NCBI GenBank assembly: GCA_903864555.1
Contig: CAIPGJ010001030.1
Span: 1-5,268, forward strand
Direction of reading: 5' to 3'
Length of the DNA: 5,268 nucleotides
DNA from: an uncultured Pseudomonadota bacterium
GTDB lineage: Bacteria > Pseudomonadota > Gammaproteobacteria > Burkholderiales > SG8-39
Notes under the pieces: model-generated
What the model was told of the DNA's origin: nothing
The model's input: the letters and a program-made list of their open reading frames with translations, nothing else
The model's database searches: none
Made by a program: the position numbers and the translations under genes
Part shown: piece after piece, positions 1 through 5,268 of the stretch
Layout of the letters: each line of letters begins with the position of its first letter
Numbering within the stretch: the stretch's first letter is position 1

Positions 1-401
1 CGCATGATCACGCTGTCCACCCAGCCGCCGGCATAGCCCGAAAGCAGGCCCAGCGGAATGCTGACCATCAGCGAAATGGTCACCGGTATGACCCCGGCCA
101 GCAGCGAGGCGCGCGCGCCCCAGATCAGGCGCGACAGCAGGTCACGACCGACTTCGTCGGTGCCCAGCCAGTACTTTGCCGAAGGCGCCTGGCGCACGGC
201 GCCGAAATCCGTGGCGATGGGGTTGTAGGGGGCAAGCCAGGGTGCGGCCAATGCGATCATGATGAAGGCCACGACCACGGCCAGCGCCACCAGCGCGGCG
301 CGGCGCTTGAGGAAGCGGCGCAGTGCGCGGCTGCGATTGTCCGCCGCGGGACCGGCGGTCGCGGGGGTGGCTGTAGCGGGGGAGATGGCGGCGGCGCTCA
401 T
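1..401 (-). CDS. Dipeptide/oligopeptide-family ABC transporter permease, DppC type (partial, C-terminus beyond window)
   Basis: Inner-membrane subunit that pairs with the DppB-type permease to form the translocation pore of a peptide/nickel-family importer. Only the first 133 residues are present; the frame runs off the left edge without a stop. Residues 1-34 form a cytoplasmic tail: first a low-complexity Ala/Pro/Thr stretch (to about residue 20), then a basic segment rich in Arg. The first membrane helix is at about residues 35-57 and ends APWLAPYNP. The family hallmark WLGTDEVGRDLLSRLIWGAR lies at residues 78-97, followed by SLLAG and a second hydrophobic segment at about 99-122. The ATG directly abuts the TGA of the DppB gene (TGAATG, no gap), with GAGG four nt upstream of the start, so translation is probably coupled. 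The later helices and the EAA loop that contacts the ATPase are not in the window. The family call is firm; the substrate is unknown. Confidence 0.93.
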   Translation of the reverse strand, partial: MSAAAISPATATPATAGPAADNRSRALRRFLKRRAALVALAVVVAFIMIALAAPWLAPYNPIATDFGAVRQAPSAKYWLGTDEVGRDLLSRLIWGARASLLAGVIPVTISLMVSIPLGLLSGYAGGWVDSVIM

Positions 402-1349
402 TCAGCCTCGCATGCGTGGGTTGGCGACGAAATAGAAGATGTCGGCCATCAGGTTGAGCAGGATGTACAGCGCTGCGGAGACCACCACCACGCCCTGTAC
501 CACGGCGTAGTCGCGGTTGAGGATGCCATCGACGATGAGCTTGCCGAAGCCCGGGATGGAGAAGATCTGCTCGGTCAGCACGGCGCCGGAGAGCAGGTGC
601 CCGAATTCGATGGCGCCCAGGGTGATCACCGGCACCAGCGCGTTGCGCAGCGCATGCTTGAGCACCACCACCTTTTCGGTGAGCCCCTTGGCGCGTGCAG
701 TGCGCACGTAGTCCGTCCCCAGCGTCTGCAGCAGCGCGCCGCGGGTGTGGCGCATCATCACCCCGGCAACCCCGGTGCCCAGCACGATGCAGGGCAGGAA
801 CAGGCTCACCAGGCTGCGCCAGACGTCATCCGTCAGCGGCACGTAGCCCGAGGCGGGAAACCAGCGCAGGTGCACGGAAAACACCAGGATGAGCATGATG
901 CCCAGCCAGAAATGCGGCACCGAAATGAAAGACAGGGCGACGAAATTCGACACCCCGTCGGAGAACTTGCCGCGTCTTGCGGCCGAAAGGATGCCCGCTG
1001 GTATGCCGATCAGCAGGGCCACGATCATGGAGCCCGTCGCCAGTTGCAGCGTGATGGGCAGCTTGCTGACGATGAGTTCCGACACTTCGATCTGGGTGCG
1101 ATAGGAAATGCCGAAGTCGCCGGTGAGGATCTTGCCTATCCACAGGGCGTACTGCACCGGCACCGGCTTGTCCAGGTTGTACTTCTTCCTGATTTCCTCG
1201 ACCACCTCCGGGTCCTTCTCCTCGCCGGCCAGCGCAATCGCCGGATCACCCGGCAGCATGTGCTGGAGCGAGAAGATGAGGATGGACACGAAGAACAGCG
1301 TCGGCAGCAGCACTGCCAGGCGCTTCGCAATGAAGGTCCAGAATGACAT
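402..1349 (-). CDS. Dipeptide/oligopeptide-family ABC transporter permease, DppB type
   Basis: Inner-membrane permease of 315 residues, a normal length for DppB/OppB-type subunits. The N-terminus has a basic start and a first helix at about residues 9-28, followed by the typical LPGDPA motif at 32-37 and a periplasmic region with KYNLDKPVPVQY and GDFGIS (77-82). Further hydrophobic segments lie near 101-122, 133-158, 178-199, 234-260 and 284-307, which fits the six-helix family plan. The cytoplasmic EAA coupling loop is seen around residues 213-242 (DYVRTARAKGL then HALRNALVPV); it should dock on the ATPases. The late motif QIFSIPGFGKL (261-271) is also characteristic. The gene starts 36 nt after the binding-protein stop, with AGGG at 1360-1363 ten nt before the ATG, and its TGA abuts the DppC start. 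No defect is visible. Whether the substrate is a peptide cannot be told from the permease. Confidence 0.96.
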   Translation of the reverse strand: MSFWTFIAKRLAVLLPTLFFVSILIFSLQHMLPGDPAIALAGEEKDPEVVEEIRKKYNLDKPVPVQYALWIGKILTGDFGISYRTQIEVSELIVSKLPITLQLATGSMIVALLIGIPAGILSAARRGKFSDGVSNFVALSFISVPHFWLGIMLILVFSVHLRWFPASGYVPLTDDVWRSLVSLFLPCIVLGTGVAGVMMRHTRGALLQTLGTDYVRTARAKGLTEKVVVLKHALRNALVPVITLGAIEFGHLLSGAVLTEQIFSIPGFGKLIVDGILNRDYAVVQGVVVVSAALYILLNLMADIFYFVANPRMRG

Positions 1350-1385
1350 GGTTTATCTGCCCTGTGCCTTCATTGTTCTATCGGC
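1350..1385 (-). promoter_or_regulatory. Short binding-protein/permease spacer with ribosome binding site for the DppB gene
   Basis: This 36-nt gap separates the TGA of the binding-protein gene from the ATG of the DppB-type permease. It carries AGGG at 1360-1363, ten nt before the ATG, as the likely Shine-Dalgarno. I see no hairpin here that could act as the attenuating or RNA-stabilising stem often found after a binding-protein gene. Confidence 0.55.
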
Positions 1386-2894
1386 TCACGCGCCCTTGAG
1401 GCCCTTGACCCGGATCACGCCATCCGGATAGGGCACGAAGCCGCGCACCTTGGCGTTGTGGCCGGTGAAGATGTTCCGGTGCCACAGGATCAGCACCGGC
1501 CGATCACGCAGCAACAGTTCGGCCGCCTGGTCATAGAGCTTCTTGCGCTCGGCCGGGGCGGCCACCTGCCTTGCCTTGGAGGTGAACTGGTCCATTTCCT
1601 TGCTGCAATAGCCCTGGTCGTTCTGGCGGCTGCCGCAGGAAAAGTGCTGGAAGATGTTGCCATCGGGGTCGGGGCGCCCGCTCCAGAAAGTGAAGTAGGC
1701 CTCGAAATCGCCCTTGGTGCCGGCGGTGAGCATGGTGACGTTTTCCTGACTGACGATGTTCATGGTGATGCCGGCTTCGGCGAGCATGGACTGGATCACC
1801 TGCGCCGCTTCCTGGCGGTCGCGTTCCGGCGGCACGATCAGGTTGAAGGTGAAGCCGGTCTTGCCTGCACGCGCGAGCAGGGCGCGCGCCTTGGCGACGT
1901 CGCGCTTGGGCACCGGCAAGGCCGAGTTGTAGAAGTAGTTCTTCGGCTGCACCCACTGGTTGCCGGCGATGTACTCGTTGTTGAACACCACCTTCACCAG
2001 GGTCTCGCGGTCGATGGCCGCCTCGATGGCTTCGCGCACGCGCGGGTCTTCGCCCAGCAGTTTGCCGCGCGGCCCGTTGTTGATGTTGTAGCGGATCACC
2101 TGGTAGCCCAGTTCCGGCACGCTGGCGATTTTCAGGCGGTTGTCCTTGCGCACTTCCGACAGCTCCGAGGGTGACATGCGCTCGATGATGTCCAGTTCGC
2201 CCGAGCGCAGCGCGGACATGCGCACCGTCGAGTCGGTGATGGGGGTGTACACCACGCGGTCATAGTGCACATTGGCCTTGTCCCAGTAGTCCTTGAACCG
2301 TTCGAACACGATGCGGCCCTGGGCCACGCGCTCGACGAAGCGGTAGGGCCCGGCGCAGACCGGCTTGGTGCCGAACTTGTCGCCCAGCTCCTTGCCCGCC
2401 TTGGGCGAGATCATCATGCCGGCGCGGTCGGTCAGCGCGGCGATCAGCGGCGTGGACGGCTCGGACAGATTGAGCCGCACGGTCAGGTTGTCCACCACGT
2501 CCACCGATTTGACGGCATTGATCTCGGCGCGGCGGAAGGAACCCTTGAGGTTGAGGTTGCGGTCGAAGTTGTAGCGTACCGCCTCGGCGTTGAAGGGCTC
2601 GCCGTCATGGAACTTGACGTTCGGCCGCAGCTTGATGACCACGGACAGGCCGTCCTTGGCCCAGGTGAAGCCGGTGGCCAGCATCGGCACGATCTTGATG
2701 TCGGGGGTGATGTCGAACAGCTTGTCGCAGACCGCGGCGAAGGTGAGCCGCACCGAGTAGGAGCGGCTGAGGGCCGGGTCCAGGCCGTCCGGATCGTCGT
2801 TCAGGCCGATGCGCAGGGTCGATTGCGCGCCAGCCCCCGTGCTGAGGAATGTGCCTGCCGCGATGGCGGTCAGAAACAGTTTTTTCCAGTTCAT
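1386..2894 (-). CDS. ABC transporter periplasmic substrate-binding protein, SBP_bac_5 (DppA/OppA) family
   Basis: Periplasmic receptor of 502 residues that captures the substrate and delivers it to the permease pair. A Sec signal peptide is clear: NWKK at 2-5, a hydrophobic core at 6-18, and an AGA site giving likely cleavage after Ala23. No lipobox cysteine is present, so the mature protein should be soluble. Family landmarks are LRIGLNDDPDGLDPA (27-41), PMLATGFTW (70-78), LRPNVKFHDGEPFNAEAVRYN (89-109, typical of the family), CAGPYRF (180-186) and FKDYW (200-204). The C-terminal lobe has WSGRPDPDG (404-412) and a pair of cysteines, C420 and C430, placed like a disulfide pair in E. coli DppA. 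An in-frame ATG exists 37 codons upstream at 3005, but this start at 2894 is preferred because it places the signal peptide at the N-terminus and has GGAAGGG nine nt upstream. The substrate is unresolved; the peptide-anchoring Asp of DppA seems absent. Confidence 0.95.
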   Translation of the reverse strand: MNWKKLFLTAIAAGTFLSTGAGAQSTLRIGLNDDPDGLDPALSRSYSVRLTFAAVCDKLFDITPDIKIVPMLATGFTWAKDGLSVVIKLRPNVKFHDGEPFNAEAVRYNFDRNLNLKGSFRRAEINAVKSVDVVDNLTVRLNLSEPSTPLIAALTDRAGMMISPKAGKELGDKFGTKPVCAGPYRFVERVAQGRIVFERFKDYWDKANVHYDRVVYTPITDSTVRMSALRSGELDIIERMSPSELSEVRKDNRLKIASVPELGYQVIRYNINNGPRGKLLGEDPRVREAIEAAIDRETLVKVVFNNEYIAGNQWVQPKNYFYNSALPVPKRDVAKARALLARAGKTGFTFNLIVPPERDRQEAAQVIQSMLAEAGITMNIVSQENVTMLTAGTKGDFEAYFTFWSGRPDPDGNIFQHFSCGSRQNDQGYCSKEMDQFTSKARQVAAPAERKKLYDQAAELLLRDRPVLILWHRNIFTGHNAKVRGFVPYPDGVIRVKGLKGA

Positions 2895-2903
2895 GATGAA
2901 GAA

Positions 2904-2910
2904 CCCTTCC
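2904..2910 (-). promoter_or_regulatory. Ribosome binding site that fixes the start of the substrate-binding protein
   Basis: The minus strand reads GGAAGGG nine nt before the ATG at 2894. This supports starting the protein at the signal peptide rather than at the in-frame ATG at 3005, which would put 37 non-signal-like residues in front of it. Confidence 0.7.
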
Positions 2911-2977
2911 GAAATAGTTGGACTGCGGAAACTTCCATGAGCATTGCCATCCCTCGACGGTTGCAAGGTGCCTGCCT

Positions 2978-3006
2978 GTTGCCGCCTGCAATTATGTACC
3001 GGCAAC
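2978..3006. repeat. Inverted repeat, 7-bp arms with 15-bp centre
   Basis: GTTGCCG at 2978-2984 is matched by its exact reverse complement CGGCAAC at 3000-3006. The arm centres are 22 bp apart, about two helical turns, as is common for dimeric-regulator operators. A weak -10-like CATAAT lies inside on the minus strand. The arms are short enough that chance is possible, and no T-run follows, so a terminator is unlikely. Confidence 0.3.
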
Positions 3007-3060
3007 CCGGCCTGTAGTTCACCCGGTGCTCCGATATTGCATTTGTTAAGAACATTTTAT

Positions 3061-4134
3061 TCATGTGGTTCTGGTGGCTGCCACGCTGTTGTCGAAGCGC
3101 GCCTGCAGCCGCTGCAGGCGCTCGTCGCTGACCACGTCCAGGGCATCGCCCTGCCAGCGTGGCAACTCCTCGGCGCGGTGGCAGGCCACGGCGTGGCCAT
3201 CGGCATCGGCGCGCAGTACCGGCGTTTCCAGGCTGCAACGCTCCACGGCATGCGGGCAGCGCGGATGGAAGTGGCAGCCGGAGGGCGGCGAGATGGGACT
3301 GGGCACATCGCCCTCGACCACCGCGCGCTGCACGCTGCGGCCGAACACCGGGACGGGGATAACGTCCAGCAGTGCCCGTGTGTAGGGGTGGCGCGGGTTG
3401 TCGAACAGTGCTGCAGTGGGCGCAGTCTCGACGATGCGTCCCAGGTACATGACGGCGACACGGTCGGTGATGTGGCGCACCACGGTCAGGTCGTGGGAGA
3501 TGAACAGGTAGCTCAGCCCCAGGCGCTTCTGGATGTCTTCCAGCAGGTTGAGGATCTGCGCCTGCACCGATACGTCCAGCGCCGACACCGCCTCGTCGCA
3601 GACGATCAGGCCGGGTTCGGTGGCCAGCGCGCGCGCGATGCAGATGCGTTGGCGCTGGCCGCCGGAGAACTCATGCGGATAGCGTCGTGCATGGGCGGCT
3701 GGCAGGCCGACCATGGCCAGCAGTTCGCCGACGCGGCGTTCGACGTCGCGGCCGCTGGCGATGCCGTGGATGCGCAGCGGCTCGGCCAGGATGTCAGCCA
3801 CGGTCATGCGCGGGTTGAGCGAGCTGTAGGGGTCCTGGAACACGATCTGGATGCGCCGGCGCTGCTTGCGCATCTGGCTGCCGGACAGGGCGGTGAGGTC
3901 GGTGCCGTCGAAGCTGATGCGCCCGGCCGTGGGCTCGATCAGGCGCAGCACCAGGCGTCCGGTGGTGGATTTGCCGCAGCCGCTTTCGCCGACCAGGCCG
4001 AGGGTTTCGCCGCGGCCGATCTCCAGGCTGATGCCATCGACGGCCCGCACTGCCCCCAGTGGACGGCCGAGGAAGCCGGTGATCGGAAAGTGCTTGGTCA
4101 GCTTCTCGACCTTGAGCAGGGGTTCGGTGCTCAT
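3061..4134 (-). CDS. ABC transporter ATP-binding protein, DppF/OppF type
   Basis: Cytoplasmic ATPase of 357 residues that forms a heterodimer with the DppD-type subunit and powers import. All nucleotide-binding elements are intact: Walker A GESGCGKS (49-56), Q-loop Gln100 in [10 protein letters not shown], signature FSGGQRQR (156-163), Walker [13 protein letters not shown] (176-187) with catalytic Glu181, and H-loop His214. The oligopeptide-type C-terminal region begins at HPYTRALLD (249-257) and carries four cysteines (287, 293, 300, 318) in the CxFxPRC...C...CH pattern. About 39 residues follow the last cysteine and end in a polar tail, so the protein is slightly longer than many homologues. 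The start is well supported: GGAGG at 4142-4146 sits seven nt before the ATG, and that ATG overlaps the preceding TGA (ATGA, four nt). Coupled synthesis of the two ATPases is likely. Confidence 0.96.
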   Translation of the reverse strand: MSTEPLLKVEKLTKHFPITGFLGRPLGAVRAVDGISLEIGRGETLGLVGESGCGKSTTGRLVLRLIEPTAGRISFDGTDLTALSGSQMRKQRRRIQIVFQDPYSSLNPRMTVADILAEPLRIHGIASGRDVERRVGELLAMVGLPAAHARRYPHEFSGGQRQRICIARALATEPGLIVCDEAVSALDVSVQAQILNLLEDIQKRLGLSYLFISHDLTVVRHITDRVAVMYLGRIVETAPTAALFDNPRHPYTRALLDVIPVPVFGRSVQRAVVEGDVPSPISPPSGCHFHPRCPHAVERCSLETPVLRADADGHAVACHRAEELPRWQGDALDVVSDERLQRLQARFDNSVAATRTT

Positions 4135-5150
4135 GCGGCAGCCTCCAGCGGGGCGGCATGGCAGGCGCTGCCATGGGATGGGCCCACATCCTTCAGCACC
4201 GGATCGGTGCTGTCGCAGGGTGCGATGGCAAAGGGGCAGCGTGGACGGAAGGAGCAGCCTGCCGGCAAGGCGCGCAGGTCCGGCACCATGCCGTCGATGG
4301 CGACCAGCCGTCCGGCGCTGCGGCCGCCGCGGGGGATCGCGCCCAGCAGGCCGATGGTGTAGGGGTGCTCGGGGCGCTGGAACAGGCGTTCGGCCGGTGC
4401 GTGCTCGACGATGCGCCCGGCATACATCACTGCGACTTCGTCGGCCACTTCGGCGATCACGCCCAGGTTGTGCGAAATGAGGAGGATGGCCATGCCATGG
4501 CTTTGCTGCAGTTCGCGCAGCAGCTTGAGGATCTGTGCCTGGATGGTCACATCCAGCGCCGTGGTCGGCTCATCGGCGATCAGCAGGCGCGGCCGGCAGG
4601 CCAGCGCCATGGCGATCATGACGCGCTGGCGCATGCCCCCGGAGAGCTTGTGCGGGTATTCATGCACGCGCCGTTCCGGCGCCGGCATGCGCACTTCGCG
4701 CAGCAGCTGCACGGCGCGCTCCAGCGCCGCCTTCGGGCTGATGGTCTCGTGCGCGCGGATGGCCTCGGCGATCTGGTCACCCACGGTGAAGGCCGGATTG
4801 AGCGAACTCATCGGCTCCTGGAAGATCATGGCAATGTCGCCGCCGCGCAGGGTGCGCAACTCCTCCTGTGGCACTTTGGTCAGGTCACGCCCGTCGAAAT
4901 TGACCGAGCCGGAGACGATGCGCCCCGGCGGCTGCGGGATGAGGCCGAGCAGGGCCATGGCCGTGACGCTCTTGCCGGAACCGGATTCGCCGACCAGGCC
5001 CAGGCATTTGCCCGCCGCGAGATCGAAACTCACGCCGCGCACGGCTGGGAAGCTGCCGTCATCGGTATTGAACTCGATGGCCAGGTCGCGCACCGACAGC
5101 AGCGGTGCAGCAGGACCTGAGCCAGGGGCGGCGGGGCGGGAGTCATTCAT
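4131..5150 (-). CDS. ABC transporter ATP-binding protein, DppD/OppD type
   Basis: Cytoplasmic ATPase of 339 residues and partner of the DppF-type subunit. After a low-complexity Pro/Ala/Gly start (6-16) come Walker A GESGSGKS (54-61), the Q-loop Gln111 in [10 protein letters not shown], signature LSGGMRQR (169-176), Walker [13 protein letters not shown] (189-200) with catalytic Glu194, and H-loop His227. The family-specific C-terminal region starts at [12 protein letters not shown] (262-273) and has four cysteines (299, 305, 312, 330) in the CSFRPRC...C...CH arrangement. Recent structures of related transporters show an iron-sulfur cluster bound by such cysteines in the OppD/DppD subunit; whether it forms here is inferred. 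The gene lies 15 nt after the acyl-CoA synthetase stop, with AGGAAG overlapping that stop, so it is probably in the same transcript. Its TGA overlaps the start of the next ATPase. Both ATP sites of the heterodimer look catalytically competent. Confidence 0.96.
   Translation of the reverse strand: MNDSRPAAPGSGPAAPLLSVRDLAIEFNTDDGSFPAVRGVSFDLAAGKCLGLVGESGSGKSVTAMALLGLIPQPPGRIVSGSVNFDGRDLTKVPQEELRTLRGGDIAMIFQEPMSSLNPAFTVGDQIAEAIRAHETISPKAALERAVQLLREVRMPAPERRVHEYPHKLSGGMRQRVMIAMALACRPRLLIADEPTTALDVTIQAQILKLLRELQQSHGMAILLISHNLGVIAEVADEVAVMYAGRIVEHAPAERLFQRPEHPYTIGLLGAIPRGGRSAGRLVAIDGMVPDLRALPAGCSFRPRCPFAIAPCDSTDPVLKDVGPSHGSACHAAPLEAAA
4142..4146 (-). promoter_or_regulatory. Strong ribosome binding site for the DppF-type ATPase
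   Basis: GGAGG on the minus strand lies seven nt before the ATG at 4134, inside the last codons of the upstream ATPase gene. Together with the ATGA overlap it supports this start and coupled translation. Confidence 0.75.
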
Positions 5151-5161
5151 GACGCGTTCTG

Positions 5162-5167
5162 CTTCCT
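5162..5167 (-). promoter_or_regulatory. Ribosome binding site for the DppD-type ATPase, overlapping the upstream stop codon
   Basis: AGGAAG on the minus strand shares its first two bases with the TAG stop of the synthetase gene (5166-5168) and lies 11 nt before the ATG at 5150. Ribosomes finishing the synthetase would arrive directly on this site, which favours co-translation. There is no room here for a promoter or terminator. Confidence 0.55.
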
Positions 5168-5268
5168 AGCCCTGTGCCATGGTGCCGCGGCCGTCGACCG
5201 CCACGGCGCCTTCACCGCGCTTTTTCACGATGAGCGGATTGACTTCGAGGTCGATGAGTGTCGGTCCC
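5166..5268 (-). CDS. C-terminal end of an NDP-forming acyl-CoA synthetase (ATP-grasp, acetate--CoA ligase family), partial
   Basis: Only the last 33 codons and the TAG stop are in the window; the frame enters from the right edge. The fragment reads [11 protein letters not shown], then [16 protein letters not shown], and ends AQG. This matches the end of the ATP-grasp domain in ADP-forming acyl-CoA synthetases and the equivalent part of succinyl-CoA synthetase beta. The Asn of EVNP (codon 10 of the fragment) and the later Asp of AVDG (codon 25) correspond to the metal-binding Asn and Asp of that fold. The motif lies only about 25 residues from the C-terminus, which fits the fused or ATP-grasp_5 type synthetases better than SucC, whose chain continues much further. 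Such enzymes join a carboxylic acid to CoA with ATP hydrolysis to ADP. The acid used here is unknown. The family call rests on a short piece, so confidence is moderate. Confidence 0.72.
   Translation of the reverse strand, partial: GPTLIDLEVNPLIVKKRGEGAVAVDGRGTMAQG

Larger units (their letters stand above)
2895..3060 (-). other. 166-nt spacer between the second ATPase and the binding-protein gene
   Basis: This is the only sizeable gap in the operon. Just after the ATPase stop comes an AT-rich patch (3034-3064, 6 G/C in 31 nt), unlike the GC-rich surroundings. It holds the small dyad TGTTAAGAACA at 3044-3054. A second dyad, GTTGCCG at 2978-2984 and CGGCAAC at 3000-3006, lies in the middle. 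A weak -10-like hexamer, CATAAT on the minus strand (2993-2998), lies between its arms, without a convincing -35. I see no stem followed by a T-run, so there is no clear intrinsic terminator. The gap could hold a secondary promoter, an operator or an mRNA-processing site that sets binding-protein level apart from ATPase level; this is inference. A 57-codon frame spans the whole gap and is discussed in the findings. Confidence 0.5.

Noticed and set aside
597..1346. Plus-strand open frame (249 codons) opposite the DppB-type permease
   Set aside because: In-register antisense shadow; very rich in His, Gln and Arg and lacking any motif.
1353..1373. Six-codon minus-strand leader frame (MKAQGR) just before the DppB start
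   Set aside because: Very short, with no ribosome binding site of its own, and easily expected by chance in 36 nt.
1458..2174. Plus-strand open frame (238 codons) opposite the binding-protein gene
   Set aside because: In-register antisense shadow of a clearly real gene; composition is unlike a normal protein.
2895..3005. N-terminal extension of the binding protein from an ATG at 3005
   Set aside because: It adds 37 residues without signal character before a textbook signal peptide that has its own Shine-Dalgarno.
2895..3060. Intrinsic terminator after the DppF-type ATPase
   Set aside because: The visible dyads are short and none is followed by a T-run in the direction of transcription.
2944..4362. 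Very long plus-strand open frame (472 codons) opposite the DppF-type ATPase and the end of the DppD-type gene
   Set aside because: Over the DppF gene it is in codon register with the sense frame, so its stops could only arise from TTA, CTA or TCA sense codons, which are rare here. The protein is His/Ala/Gly-rich with no recognisable domain, while the minus-strand ATPases have complete motifs.
4158..5120. Plus-strand open frame (320 codons) opposite the DppD-type ATPase
   Set aside because: It is in codon register with the sense gene and stays open for the same reason. It has biased composition and no domain.
1..5268. Mobile element, tRNA, CRISPR array or other undescribed accessory system
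   Set aside because: No transposase, terminal repeats, spaced direct repeats or tRNA-like fold was seen. Almost the entire window is accounted for by a standard importer operon and its upstream enzyme gene.

Overview
All genes in this window lie on the minus strand, so transcription runs from high to low coordinates. The DNA is GC-rich, and TTA, CTA and TCA codons are scarce in the coding regions. Together with the protein sequences, this suggests a high-GC proteobacterium, plausibly a betaproteobacterium of the Burkholderiales type. That placement is an inference, because the window holds no rRNA or other marker gene.

Layout in transcription order: (1) the last 33 codons of an ATP-grasp acyl-CoA synthetase of the NDP-forming type, 5268-5166; (2) an ABC transporter ATPase of the DppD/OppD type, 5150-4131; (3) a second ATPase of the DppF/OppF type, 4134-3061; (4) a 166-nt spacer, the only sizeable non-coding stretch, 3060-2895; (5) a periplasmic substrate-binding protein of the SBP_bac_5 (DppA/OppA) family, 2894-1386; (6) a DppB-type permease, 1349-402; (7) the N-terminal 133 codons of a DppC-type permease, 401-1, cut off by the window edge.

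The genes make a complete peptide/nickel-family importer: one binding protein, two membrane subunits and two ATPases. The gene order is D-F-A-B-C rather than the A-B-C-D-F order of E. coli dpp. The coding joints are tight: 15 nt between synthetase and DppD, an ATGA overlap between the ATPases, 36 nt between binding protein and DppB, and a directly abutting TGA-ATG between the permeases. This points to one operon whose main promoter lies outside the window, to the right. The substrate is not known. The binding protein seems to lack the aspartate that anchors the peptide amino terminus in E. coli DppA, and the operon follows an acyl-CoA synthetase. The importer may therefore bring in an organic acid or acyl/peptide-like compound that is then activated with CoA; this is a hypothesis.

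The most unusual part is the spacer before the binding-protein gene. It has a very AT-rich patch, two small dyad symmetries, and a 57-codon reading frame that overlaps the preceding stop and the following start by ATGA at both ends. Its codon use argues against it being a real gene. I see no mobile element, tRNA, rRNA, CRISPR array or clear terminator.
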